DNA of 64,000 nt, taken from positions 1 through 64,000 of the forward strand of contig BGKB01000512.1 of NCBI GenBank assembly GCA_003116975.1, given 5' to 3'. The DNA comes from Aurantiochytrium sp. KH105. Lineage: Eukaryota; Sar; Bigyra; Thraustochytrida; Thraustochytriidae. The translations under genes were made by a program, and so were the position numbers. The notes under the pieces were generated by a model. It was not told the origin of the DNA. It saw nothing but the letters and a program-made list of their open reading frames with translations, and ran no database searches. Below, in pieces: positions 10,597 through 19,867 of the stretch (position 1 is its first letter; every line of letters starts with the position of its first letter).

Positions 10597-12096
10597 CCAG
10601 CTGCTCGCTGCCCTGCTAAGCCGACCTATACCGCCGTTTCCGCATGGTGATGACTATTATTATACTACACAGGCTAGCTAGCTTCTTCTTGTTCCATGTT
10701 GATGATTCTCGTCTTTTGTGTCTCTTTCTTTCTCCCAGTCTTTCGGGTAGGATGGGAAAGGGGGGTCGGTTCGTGGTGCTCGTGTTGCTCACCACGGTTG
10801 GTCACCAGCCAGCGCATCAGCAGCCAGCCAGCCAGCCATGGGCAGTGGAGGCTGAGGCTCGCTCGACCAGCCCTCCCGACAGCCATTCTCCACACCACAA
10901 GCACACCATGCGCGGCCGGCACCACGGCAAAGAATCGCCTGCTGGCTGCTGCTGCCAGAAAGTAACCCCCCCCGAAGAAGAGCCGGACGGCGAGCCCTAC
11001 CGTGCACGCGCGGGCCCTCCCTCATCACGGGCGCGCCATCGCCATCCACCACCATCACGACGTTAACATTAAGATTACACACCCCCTCCTCGTTCCGCGC
11101 CACGCGCCAAGACGCGAGGCAAGGCAAGGCGAGGCAAGGCAAGGCAGGCAGCGACCGTATACCCTGCACACGCGATGCGACGCGCGGCGAGAATGGAAAG
11201 CGCTTCTCCCGCCCAGTCTCTCGAGACGAGCCGAGCCGAGACGGCACGAGCGAGCGAGCGAGCGCGCGAGCCTCCCCTGCAAGTTCGTCCGTCCTAACAG
11301 TAAGTTCTCTGTTTCTTTGTGTCGCTGCAGTGCCCCTCGCTCGCTCCGCCCTCTTCCCGCGGTGTGCGTGGCGCGCGTCGATCATTCGCTCGCTCTCCCG
11401 ATCGCCCTCCAGGTGCAAGGCAAGCAAGCAAGCAACATCGCGGGCGCTGCTGCTCGAGCTGCTCGTGGTGCTGCTCCGATGTGCAAGCAAGCTGGCGGTG
11501 CTCTTTGGCCCAAGGCTGCTCGCGAGGCGCGCACGGTCATGATTGCTCGGGATCGGCCGCGCGAAAGGAGGAAGGTGGGCCAGGAAGGTGGGCAGGAAGC
11601 AAGGATGGGAAGGAAGGAAAATCGGTGGCAACCAAGGAGCCCCGCTTGTTTGCCTCGATTGCAAGCAACTGGCAGGGCCATTGCCCGCCTCTGCGCGAGG
11701 CATTGCAGATTCGCGTCCGCCCGCCAGATCTGCAACGCGCTGGCTCGTGAGCAAGCAAGCCCCCTCCGCCCGCCCGCCCGCTCGAGCCCTCGCCCTCGCT
11801 CCCGCCCTCGCGCTCCGCGTCAAAGCAGCGGCGGCCGCCGCGGTCGAGGCCGGCGCGGCACGTGCGCGCGCCTCGTCATCAGCAGCAGAGAGCAGTGCAG
11901 AAGCACAGATCGTCGCGTGCAGCACGTGCAGGTGCTGCTCGGCACGCGCGCGGCAGAGGCAAAAAGTGGCAGCAGCAGACAGCAGCTGGAGAGCAGAGCA
12001 GAATCGGGCGGATCAGCGCAGACGTGCAGCGAGCGCAAGGTTTGCTTGCTTGCAGCAGACGCGTGATCGACGCGAGGAGGAGCGGCCCGCGGCACG
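10597..12096. other. GC-rich intergenic region upstream of the gelsolin-like gene
   Basis: 1.5 kb. It contains GGCAAGGC/GCAAGCAAGC-type repeats (11115-11150, 11420-11435), CAGCCAGC near 10825 and many CpG. Long open frames exist on both strands but are Arg/Ala/Ser low-complexity with no domain, as expected of GC-rich non-coding DNA. Probably promoter and long 5' UTR of the gene at 12097. Confidence 0.5.
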
Positions 12097-13371
12097 ATGA
12101 GCTGGCTCACGAACGGGAACACCTCGGTGCGCAGCGGCATGCCCGTGAACTCGCGCGATAAGCCGCGCTTCTCGTGGCGGCGCAAGCTCGTGGAGGCCAA
12201 ACAGGCCAAGCTGGAGGACTCGAACATCGCCGGCATCGGAAGCAAGGAGAACCGCAGCCTCGCCAAGTCGGCGGCCGCAACCGACAAAGAAATCGCCAAG
12301 GCAGGCAGGAAGGTAGGCCTCGAGGTGTGGCGCGTCGAGAACAAGCGCACAGCCCGAGGAGCCCCGGACTTTGGCGTCAAACGCGTCCCCACCGAAGAGT
12401 TTGGCAACTTTTACTCTGGCGACTCGTACATTGTGCTCAACACGTACCGCCCAAAAGACCCTCAGACGAAGAAGGTCCTCAACAAGCTGGCCTTCGACCT
12501 CTTCTTTTGGATCGGTGAGTCCTCGAGCATCGACGAGCAAGGCGTCGCAGCCAAGAAAACGGTCGAAATCGATGACCTCCTCGACGATGCGCCCATTCAG
12601 CACCGCGAAACCCAGAACCACGAGAGCAAGTTGTTCCAGAGTCTGTTCAAGGAGATCAAATATATTTCCGGGGGCAACGAGAGCGGTTTCCGCCGCGTCG
12701 AACCTCAAGCGTACGAGCCGCGCCTCTTCATGGTACGGTCTTCGCAACGCACGACGCGCGCCGTTCAGATCCAATGCCTCGCCAGCAAGATGAACCACGG
12801 CGATGCCTTTGTTCTCGATTCAGGTGTCAAGGTGTACCGCTGGGTCGGCGAGACGGCGAGCCCTTTCGAAAAAGTCAAATCCGGCATGCTCCAGTGCAAC
12901 ATTGTAAACTCGCGCAATGGACGGTCCCGCAAGGCCGAGGTAGACGAGGAATTTTGGAAAATTCTCCGCGGCTCGATCTCCAATGTCCTCCCTGCGGATC
13001 AGCCCTTCATTCCCAAGGGTCTCGCCACCGAAGACAAGGGCGGCCCTGGATCGCGCTACTTTGGGCGCAAGAGCATCAAGGTGTACCGTATCTCGGATGC
13101 CGCCGGCAAGGGCGTGCAGTTCACCAAAATGGCAGAGGGCAGCAGCATTCGCTACAGCATTCTTGACTCGAACGATGCCTTTCTCGTTCACTGCGATCTT
13201 GGCGTATGGCTGTGGGTCGGCAATGGCGCGAGTCAGGCGGAAAGGTCAAAGTGTTTTCCTATCGCAGATCAGTACATTCGGGAGCACGAACTCGAAAAGG
13301 GCATGCCCATCACTGCTCTCAAGGAAGATCAAGCTCGTACCAACCTGCTCTTTCTCTCGTTTTTCTCTTAA
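12097..13371 (+). CDS. Gelsolin-family actin severing/capping protein (severin/fragmin-like, three domains)
   Basis: 424 aa from ATG 12097. After a basic 75-residue leader, three gelsolin repeats follow: G1 about 75-180 (LEVWRVENKR, FYSGDSYIVLNTY, FFWIGESSSIDEQG), G2 about 200-300 (RLFMVRSSQR, NHGDAFVLDSGVKVYRWVGETAS), and G3 about 320-420 (IKVYRISDAAG, SNDAFLVHCDLGVWLWVGNGAS). The motifs GDSYIVL, GDAFVLD and DAFLVHC are the family's core strands. Severin, fragmin and CapG have this same three-repeat size; villin and full gelsolin have six. It should act in the cytosol on actin filaments, probably in a Ca2+-dependent way. No C-terminal headpiece is present. It is one open frame with no intron. 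Confidence 0.93.
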   Translation: MSWLTNGNTSVRSGMPVNSRDKPRFSWRRKLVEAKQAKLEDSNIAGIGSKENRSLAKSAAATDKEIAKAGRKVGLEVWRVENKRTARGAPDFGVKRVPTEEFGNFYSGDSYIVLNTYRPKDPQTKKVLNKLAFDLFFWIGESSSIDEQGVAAKKTVEIDDLLDDAPIQHRETQNHESKLFQSLFKEIKYISGGNESGFRRVEPQAYEPRLFMVRSSQRTTRAVQIQCLASKMNHGDAFVLDSGVKVYRWVGETASPFEKVKSGMLQCNIVNSRNGRSRKAEVDEEFWKILRGSISNVLPADQPFIPKGLATEDKGGPGSRYFGRKSIKVYRISDAAGKGVQFTKMAEGSSIRYSILDSNDAFLVHCDLGVWLWVGNGASQAERSKCFPIADQYIREHELEKGMPITALKEDQARTNLLFLSFFS

Positions 13372-13860
13372 GTGAAGATGACTTGAACGGACATCTCTAC
13401 TTATGATTCAGAGAATCGTTCTTGCTTTTGCTCTCGCTTTTGCTCTTGCTCTGCATGATTACTATATCTAACTCATAGAAAAAATTGTTGATGTTTTGAT
13501 TACCACTAACTTGCGATCATTCGGATATACGTGGAGCGCAACCGAAGGCAATTTTTCTTTGCTATTCTCTGATTGAGAAATGACATCGCGCGAAAGATCA
13601 TTCGCATCTTGATCATCGTTCAGATGTGCAGCCAGCTGCTGGTCAAGCTTTTCAGATGCGCAACTAGTGTTCAGCTTTTAGAAAAACATCGTTCATATGT
13701 GCAGCTCGATTTCAGCGTCATGACCAGCTGGGCAAGGCCTCGATGTTGCACACCTGAAGAATGGTCATTGCAGCACAATCACTTTGACAAGTGAATCACG
13801 CACATGAATGCCGAAGGTTCACCAAAGGGATACGGACTAGGCCTCAAGGGAAATGTGCCC
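13372..13860. other. Convergent intergenic region
   Basis: 489 bp of AT-richer sequence between the gelsolin stop and the stop of the convergent WRKY19-like gene. Nothing coding is seen; it should hold the 3' UTRs and polyadenylation signals of both genes. Confidence 0.6.
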
Positions 13861-15543
13861 TTATAAGCGGTACAGGAATGAGGGAGCGATTTTCCGCATA
13901 TTCTCGTGATAGGTGCCGGTCCTGCTTTCTGCGTCCATAAACACCTTGACGGAGTGACAAACGCTACACCGCCCTTCAATGACAGCTCTTTTCTGGCAAG
14001 TCGCTTCGATGCACTCGACCCCATGCGTACTGCATAACCCGTTGAATTTTGCAGGCATTTCACAATCGGTGACAACACAAGCTGTTCTGTGAACTACACA
14101 ATACTTTGCACGCGCTCGACGGACAGGATTCGTGCATCCGTCCGTCGAGCACTGAGGTCGCTCGTCAGCGTTGAGGCTCCCGCTATTGTCCAAATGTTGT
14201 ATGCAGTACTCTCCTGCATGCACTCCGAGCCTTGGACAGGAAGGCGCAAGGCACGTGAATAGAACGAGGTGTTCCCGACACTTGCTGAATCCTGAACGCG
14301 CATATGCCGTACAGCGCGGAAAAGCGCAAGGTCGATCCGCGGCGGCGAGGTCTGCATCAAATTTCTCAATCTTCTTCCCGATAGAAGCGAGGTAATCTCG
14401 AGAGGCCTTGTCGATGCTTTTGGGCGGCCTCGACCTTATATGCTCGTGATCAGCGCAATACAGCTTTCGATAGAGTCCAGTCTTCATACAGGTGTCAAAG
14501 GTACATTTGAAGAGAAAAAGATGCCGTTGACACTTCGAAAACCCCGGTCGAGTTGGCCGTTTACATTTGTGAACACAGCATGTTTTTACGTGCCACAGAC
14601 GGTAAGTACGTGTGTCCATAACTTTTTGCCTTTTCTGCAATTCGGCAACCTGAACGTCGGCGTACCTTCGACCTGGAAAATTGGCGAGGACGATCATGCT
14701 TCTAGTCACCTCGATGCCTTGATGTTCCTTGCACACGCCATTCTCCTCGGCACCGTTTTCGCATTTTTTGACCGCACACCACCTGAACTTGTGCTGTTTA
14801 CATTTTCCATAGGCCTTGGCAGACCGCTCGCAGCCAGGGACGCTGCACGGCTCGCGGCCTCCATGTGTTCGGCAGAGACCATTGAATCGAGCCGTCCCAT
14901 TGCATTTCGGCACGCCGCAAAGCTGCCGAGAGGAATCCTTGCTGCCCAGAGGGGACTCCAAGGGCGCTGAAGTTCGATCTTCTAGGTAAGGGACTGCGGC
15001 TAGCCAGCGAGTATATTGCGCTTCCAAGGAGTCCTCGTCCTCGTCGGATCGATCCTTTTTGATCTGCTCGGTCTCGGAAGTCTCGTCGATCGCGACTTCG
15101 TTCGGGCGCTTTCGTTTTAATGTTGATGGGGTTGACGTTGCGTCCAACTCGTGGCTTGTGCTCAAACGAAGCTTTCGCCGTTTCTTGCCTTTCTTACTCT
15201 TGCGTTCCATTTCTCCGATGTGGTCTTCTTGAGAAAGATGTTCTGCCGCTACGGCGTTTTCATTCACGGCGAGTTTGACTCCTCGCTCCAAGCCCTTTTC
15301 TGCTCGTTCTTCTTCTTCTTCTTCTTTTTCGACAGTCTTCTTCGCTTTAGGCCGGTGGCGAGACTTGCCGCTACGAGCTGGCCTGCGTCCCTCGGAGACA
15401 CCGTCTTGTCCGCTCGTCCCTCTCTCACCTCGAGCCTTCTTGTGCGTCTTCTGCGCCAGCGCAAGTGCCTCGGAGGGACCAGGACCACCGCCAGTGGTCT
15501 CGCGAGTGCGGCGAGGACCACCGTTCTTGCTGCTGGTGGCCAT
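13861..15543 (-). CDS. WRKY19-like C/H-repeat protein, probable zinc-binding nuclear factor
   Basis: 560 aa from ATG 15543. The first 180 residues are charged and basic with Lys/Arg clusters that could serve as nuclear localisation signals. From about residue 205 to 540 run ten repeats of the form Cx4-5C...Cx2-4H, for example CGVPKCNGTARFNGLCRTH, CSVPGCERSAKAYGKCKQH, CAFPRCTAYARSGFSKCREH and CVVTDCEMPAKFNGLCSTH. This repeat is found in stramenopile and plant proteins usually labelled 'WRKY transcription factor 19-like', although no WRKYGQK motif is present here. The spacing suggests one zinc per repeat. DNA or RNA binding is an inference; the molecular role is not established. Confidence 0.85.
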   Translation of the reverse strand: MATSSKNGGPRRTRETTGGGPGPSEALALAQKTHKKARGERGTSGQDGVSEGRRPARSGKSRHRPKAKKTVEKEEEEEERAEKGLERGVKLAVNENAVAAEHLSQEDHIGEMERKSKKGKKRRKLRLSTSHELDATSTPSTLKRKRPNEVAIDETSETEQIKKDRSDEDEDSLEAQYTRWLAAVPYLEDRTSAPLESPLGSKDSSRQLCGVPKCNGTARFNGLCRTHGGREPCSVPGCERSAKAYGKCKQHKFRWCAVKKCENGAEENGVCKEHQGIEVTRSMIVLANFPGRRYADVQVAELQKRQKVMDTRTYRLWHVKTCCVHKCKRPTRPGFSKCQRHLFLFKCTFDTCMKTGLYRKLYCADHEHIRSRPPKSIDKASRDYLASIGKKIEKFDADLAAADRPCAFPRCTAYARSGFSKCREHLVLFTCLAPSCPRLGVHAGEYCIQHLDNSGSLNADERPQCSTDGCTNPVRRARAKYCVVHRTACVVTDCEMPAKFNGLCSTHGVECIEATCQKRAVIEGRCSVCHSVKVFMDAESRTGTYHENMRKIAPSFLYRL

Positions 15544-16017
15544 GACCCGTCCCCGGCACCCGCGGATCCACTCGTCACTGCGACTGACGGTCGCCCGAGA
15601 CGCGTCAAGGACTTCGGGACCCGGGCACCGCGCCCGGGCGCTCCCCGTGCACCGCGCAGGCCTTGCAGAAGAAGTTCTTGGTTTGGCCTCGCGTCATCTG
15701 CTCCTCCGAGATCGCCCAAACCTCTCGAACCTAAAAAAAACGCTTCGTAAAAAAAAAATAGAAAAGAAAGGAAACTATGGATGGCACAGCATCTCCGACC
15801 TCGCAAATCAGAGCCTGCCCGCAGCAGGAGACAGTCCGCACGTCGGAGTCATCCCTTGCACGCTGTCCCTCTCATGGTCACGCCTACGGCCCAAGCCGCG
15901 CATCGATCGATCACCCATGGAAGCCAAATCTCTGCTGGAGCTCCCGCATCGTGGTTGCCAGCGAGAAAACCAGCCGCAGGCGGTCGGTTACCATCCAGCA
16001 GCGCAAGTTGCGCAAGG
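15544..16017. other. Intergenic, between the WRKY19-like gene and tRNA-Phe
   Basis: 474 bp upstream of both the minus-strand WRKY19-like gene and the plus-strand tRNA gene. It includes A-rich runs at 15733-15772. No coding region is supported. Confidence 0.5.
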
Positions 16018-16033
16018 GCGGTTTTAGCTCAGG

Positions 16034-16066
<33 letters not shown>

Positions 16067-16090
16067 TGCGTTCGATCCGCGGAAACCGCA
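16018..16090 (+). tRNA. tRNA-Phe (anticodon GAA)
   Basis: 73-nt cloverleaf without intron. Acceptor stem GCGGTTT pairs with AAACCGC at 16083-16089, discriminator A at 16090. The D arm has TAGCTCAGGTGGGAGAGC (box A), the anticodon arm CAGACTGAAGATCTG contains GAA, and the T arm has GGTTCGATCC-type box B (here GTTCGATCC). No CCA is encoded, as in nuclear eukaryotic genes. The sequence is close to textbook eukaryotic tRNA-Phe, which supports a nuclear chromosome. Confidence 0.97.
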
Positions 16091-16094
16091 TTCC

Positions 16095-16102
16095 TTTTTT
16101 TT
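16095..16102 (+). terminator. RNA polymerase III terminator of tRNA-Phe
   Basis: Run of eight T starting 5 nt after the tRNA 3' end, the usual Pol III stop signal. Confidence 0.85.
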
Positions 16103-16522
16103 CCTTTCTTTTTTCACCTTTGGCCTGCTTCTTCCTAGCCTAGCTTTATTTTTTTTTATTTTTTTTTGGCTGCTTTTCATCAGCAGGACAAGTGCAAGCC
16201 CAGCAAGCAAACACCGTTGCTCGGCCTCGCGCAGCGCGCGAAGGCGGGAACAGCCAGCTGGAGCGAGGCAGGCCGCCGCGGGTACAGCTGCGCGCCTCGA
16301 AGCGCAGGGCCCGAGCGTGAGATACGCATTCTTGTCGAGTGAGCGTGCGCGTGTCCGCGAGCTCCGCACCTCGTTCATCACCGGCCTGCAGGGCCAGCTC
16401 GAGGTGAACACACCCAGGCTGGCACCAGCGCACGCAGACGCGGAAGCGCTCTTCTTCGGTCTCGCAGAGCTTGCTGGCTGGAGTCGGCCCCGCCCGAAGC
16501 GCTAGCCGATCAGATCAAGAGG
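16103..16522. other. Intergenic, 5' flank of the UGM gene
   Basis: 420 bp. T-rich at its left end (16103-16168), then GC-rich up to the UGM ATG. Nothing coding is seen. Confidence 0.5.
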
Positions 16523-19024
16523 ATGGGGATTGAACGCCGCGCGCGAAGCGACTCCGGTCATGGCGGAAACCTGCCGACGCGTCGCTCGCCCTCAAGCAGA
16601 ATGCACCCAACGCCAGCACGCTTGCACATTTCGTCGTCGCAAACCTCGACAGGATTTCGCTCGTGGAAATTCGGACCGTGGAAGGTGCTTGCGCTCTTGC
16701 TCGGGTCCGTCGTCCTTACCTGGCACCTTCGCGGCCTCACCTTGAGCAGTATGCCATGCGAGCTGACCGGCAAGAACCCCGGATCACTTGCACGTAGATT
16801 TCAGTCCTCGGTCTCGGCCGCGGCGAACTCTTTCTCTGGAGTTGAAGCAGAGGAAACTCCCGTTGCGTACACGCCGCGCACGCAAACAAAGGCGTCGACA
16901 GTGATTGAACTCGCTGCCGAACAGTTTCCCGATGTCTTGACCATGCAGGAAATGCAGGGCTATGACATTCTCATTGTTGGTGCCGGTCTCTCGGGCACCG
17001 TCCTTGCCGACTTGTACGCCCGTAAGCACGGGAAAAAGGTGCTCATTATTGAGCGTCGCCCGCACATTGGCGGCAACTGCTACGATTTTCACGAGCAGCG
17101 CACTGGCATTCTCGTCAACCTGTACGGCGCCCATCTTTTCCACACGGGTAAAGAGGACGTCTGGAAGTATGTGCATCGGTTCTCCGAGTGGACACCGTAC
17201 GAGCATCGTGTGGTGGGTCGTGTCGACGGCAAACTTGTGCCGATTCCTGTCAACATTGACACGGTGAATGCGATTTTGGGTGAGAATGTGGACTCGGTGA
17301 GCGCCATGGCCGATTGGCTCTCTCGCGAGAGGCGCAACAGTCCCGTGGGCGAGGTTGACGTTGCAACGGCCAAGAACTCGCGCGAGGTTGGCATGGGCCG
17401 CGTCGGCGAGCGCTTGTACAACAAGCTCTTCAAGGAATACACCAAGAAGCAGTGGAACGTGTATCCCGAGGATCTGGGCCCTGTTGTGCTCTCGCGCATC
17501 CCCGTGCGTCAAGACTGGGACGACCGCTACTTTCCCAACGACAAGCACCAGGCTCTGCCTGCTGATGGGTACACGCGGTGGTTCGAGGAGGCACTCGACC
17601 ATCCGAATATTCGCGTGTTTACGTCGACGGACTACTTTGCGATGCTCAAGCATGAGCAATTCGCAAAGCTCAAGTTCGAAAAGACTTTTTTCACGGGCCA
17701 GATTGACCAGTTCTTCCGAAACCGCGGCGTCAATCTCAAGCCGCTCCAGTACCGTTCCATCAAATTTGAGACTGTTGTCGTGCCCGAGCCGAGTGTCCAC
17801 CAACCTGCCTTTGTGGTCAATTTCCCGCAATTTCGCGACGGCAATCACACGCGCACAGCCGAGTACAAGCACATGTATCACCAAGATTCGGCGCAGTCTG
17901 TGCTTATCCGAGAGTACTCGACCGACATCAAGGATGGCGCGGAGCCATACTATCCTTTTCCCACCGAGGAGAACCAGCAGCACTTTGAAAAGTACCGCGA
18001 GCTCGCCAAGGACGAGGAAGAGGTCAACAATGTGCACTTTGTGGGTCGTCTCGCAAACTACAAGTACTTTAACATGGATGATGCTATCCAGAACGCCCTC
18101 GACCTTTACGTCAAGCTGGAAGGGCGCTCGCGTCTGGACGCTGCGCTGGCCGAGGCCAAGATTCCCAGTGAGGACGACATGGACGTTCACTACGTCGTGG
18201 CCCTTCGCAAGGGTATGAGCGACTTTTCCTGGATTGGGGATCTGTGCGCGAGTCCGACGTGGAAGCATGCTGGAGGCGCATCGCGCGTGCGCAACACGCT
18301 CTTTTTCTACAACATGGACCGGAACTTGGACAACAGCTTGCTCGCCACGCTTCGCAGCGCTCTTTCCAAGGCTGGCTGTGGTCACGACACCCGGCTGGGT
18401 AAGGGCATTATTGTGCGCAATATTGCGCAGACTGCGAGTATTGAGCTCGTTTGGCTGGAGCATCTCTCGGCGCATAGTTTTGCCTTTGGCGACGTCAACG
18501 TCTTTCTCGATGCGCTCGTGGCGTCGGAAATGATCCCTTCGCTGTCATCGGCGCTTGACCTGCAGGCCAAGCATCTCTTTCAAAAGCAGCGCTCGCGCGC
18601 CTCGCAGCCTCGTGTTTTTTCGCAAAATATCCGCGCTGTGCCGCGTCCCTCGGGCGATAGCTCGTGGGTTGTCTCGGATGAGTTTTCCAAGATTGACGCA
18701 CAGAGTTCGCGCGCGGGACTTCTGCACGTTCTTCCTCTTGGCAGCTCCGGGCTTAATTTTGCTCCGCAGAGCATCCATGGCCAGGCCGCAGAGTCAAGCA
18801 AGGTGATGCGCATGTTGTTTGGGGAAACGGGTGCTCCCGAGCGCTGTCCCCGCATGCCAACGTCTGCATTTACGGCGACAGACGCCATTCTCCGTCGCAT
18901 GTTGACGGTGCATCGTACGAAAATCTACGATCACTTTATCCCGAGTCTCCGCGAACGTCCTACTGGACTTTCCGCGCAGATTATGCGCTCGTACTGGTAC
19001 TGCCTGTTTTTCAGCTTTGTGTGA
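16523..19024 (+). CDS. UDP-galactopyranose mutase with N-terminal membrane anchor and extra C-terminal module
   Basis: 833 aa from ATG 16523. Residues 53-70 (WKVLALLLGSVVLTWHL) form a signal anchor after a basic N-terminus, predicting a type II membrane protein. Residues about 147-555 are a bacterial-type UGM flavoenzyme: dinucleotide motif IVGAGLSG, ERRPHIGGNCYD, LYGAHLFHT, EWTPYEHRV, LYNKLFKEYTKKQWN, LVREYS-like IREYSTD and the closing NVHFVGRLANYKYFNMDDAI. It should convert UDP-galactopyranose to UDP-galactofuranose with reduced FAD. Residues about 560-833 are an added module (DVHYVVALRKGMSDFSWI...) that I cannot name; the pattern faintly recalls DUF3431-type glycosyltransferase-like domains. 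UGMs are normally soluble and about 370-520 aa, so both the anchor and the tail are unusual. Single exon. Confidence 0.92.
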   Translation: MGIERRARSDSGHGGNLPTRRSPSSRMHPTPARLHISSSQTSTGFRSWKFGPWKVLALLLGSVVLTWHLRGLTLSSMPCELTGKNPGSLARRFQSSVSAAANSFSGVEAEETPVAYTPRTQTKASTVIELAAEQFPDVLTMQEMQGYDILIVGAGLSGTVLADLYARKHGKKVLIIERRPHIGGNCYDFHEQRTGILVNLYGAHLFHTGKEDVWKYVHRFSEWTPYEHRVVGRVDGKLVPIPVNIDTVNAILGENVDSVSAMADWLSRERRNSPVGEVDVATAKNSREVGMGRVGERLYNKLFKEYTKKQWNVYPEDLGPVVLSRIPVRQDWDDRYFPNDKHQALPADGYTRWFEEALDHPNIRVFTSTDYFAMLKHEQFAKLKFEKTFFTGQIDQFFRNRGVNLKPLQYRSIKFETVVVPEPSVHQPAFVVNFPQFRDGNHTRTAEYKHMYHQDSAQSVLIREYSTDIKDGAEPYYPFPTEENQQHFEKYRELAKDEEEVNNVHFVGRLANYKYFNMDDAIQNALDLYVKLEGRSRLDAALAEAKIPSEDDMDVHYVVALRKGMSDFSWIGDLCASPTWKHAGGASRVRNTLFFYNMDRNLDNSLLATLRSALSKAGCGHDTRLGKGIIVRNIAQTASIELVWLEHLSAHSFAFGDVNVFLDALVASEMIPSLSSALDLQAKHLFQKQRSRASQPRVFSQNIRAVPRPSGDSSWVVSDEFSKIDAQSSRAGLLHVLPLGSSGLNFAPQSIHGQAAESSKVMRMLFGETGAPERCPRMPTSAFTATDAILRRMLTVHRTKIYDHFIPSLRERPTGLSAQIMRSYWYCLFFSFV

Positions 19025-19867
19025 GGCGGCGCTTTTACGGAAGAGCAGTGCGGTGTGGTGCGGTGCGATGCGGCGCGGTGCAAGCATGAGATCGAGAGCA
19101 AAGCATTTACACTTTGTTGCAACGAGCAAGTTCATAGCCAAGATTTGATTTACTCCCGCAATAAAATCGGCGACACACGGTGATTGAATTCATTCACACT
19201 TGTCTGCGACCGGAAATAACGTAAAGAAACGCAATTTTGACGAGTTCGTGGCGTCAATTTATTTCCCCTTCCTTTCAAGACGAAAGATGCGTGCTCAAGA
19301 AATGCACTTAAAAGGCGTTTGACACCGATTCCATCTCCCTTGCTTTACGTAGCTTTTAAAGCCAGCCTTGACGGCTCGACATCGGAAAAAACCAGTTAGA
19401 AGAAAAAAGGGTAAAGACTACTTTTACTACTGATAACTTTCTACATTTTTACTTGAAGGGAGAGAATAAGACATACCCCGTAGGCGTGCTTCTTCCAATT
19501 GAAAAAAGAAGTTTGGTCGAAGCACGGGAGGATGAATAGTTTCGAATACAGGGAATAGGCGCACCCGTACAGATTTCGGCTGCGCCTTTGTCGAGAGGAG
19601 ACAATATAAAGACAAGACTGCCTCTCGTCAGTCGATTGCGCTGTTCCGAGAATGTCAGGAATCTTCAGAACGGCGTGCTAATAAATAACCTTTCTTCCCT
19701 CCACCTTGCTAGTTGATGTAGCTTGTGAGATATTGCGGATGGGGAGAATAGGTCACGATAAAATGTAACGGGTGTAAAAAATTCAAGACGGAGAACGAAA
19801 GAAATGCGACGCATTCGAGCGGCAGCGCGAATGCTGGATGTATGCATGCCCTTTTCCTTCATCTGTC
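19025..19867. other. Convergent intergenic region
   Basis: 843 bp between the UGM and RING gene stops. A degenerate GCGGTG/GTGCG repeat lies at 19042-19083; the rest is AT-richer (19140-19800). No coding frame is convincing. Confidence 0.55.

Noticed and set aside
10789-11925. 378-codon minus-strand frame (and 354 codons on plus, 11002-12066)
   Set aside because: Both strands open over the same GC-rich repeat DNA; Ala/Arg low-complexity, no domain.
16784-18475. 563-codon open frame on the minus strand
   Set aside because: Antisense shadow of the UGM gene; no domain, rich in Val/His/Arg as expected of reversed GC3-rich codons.
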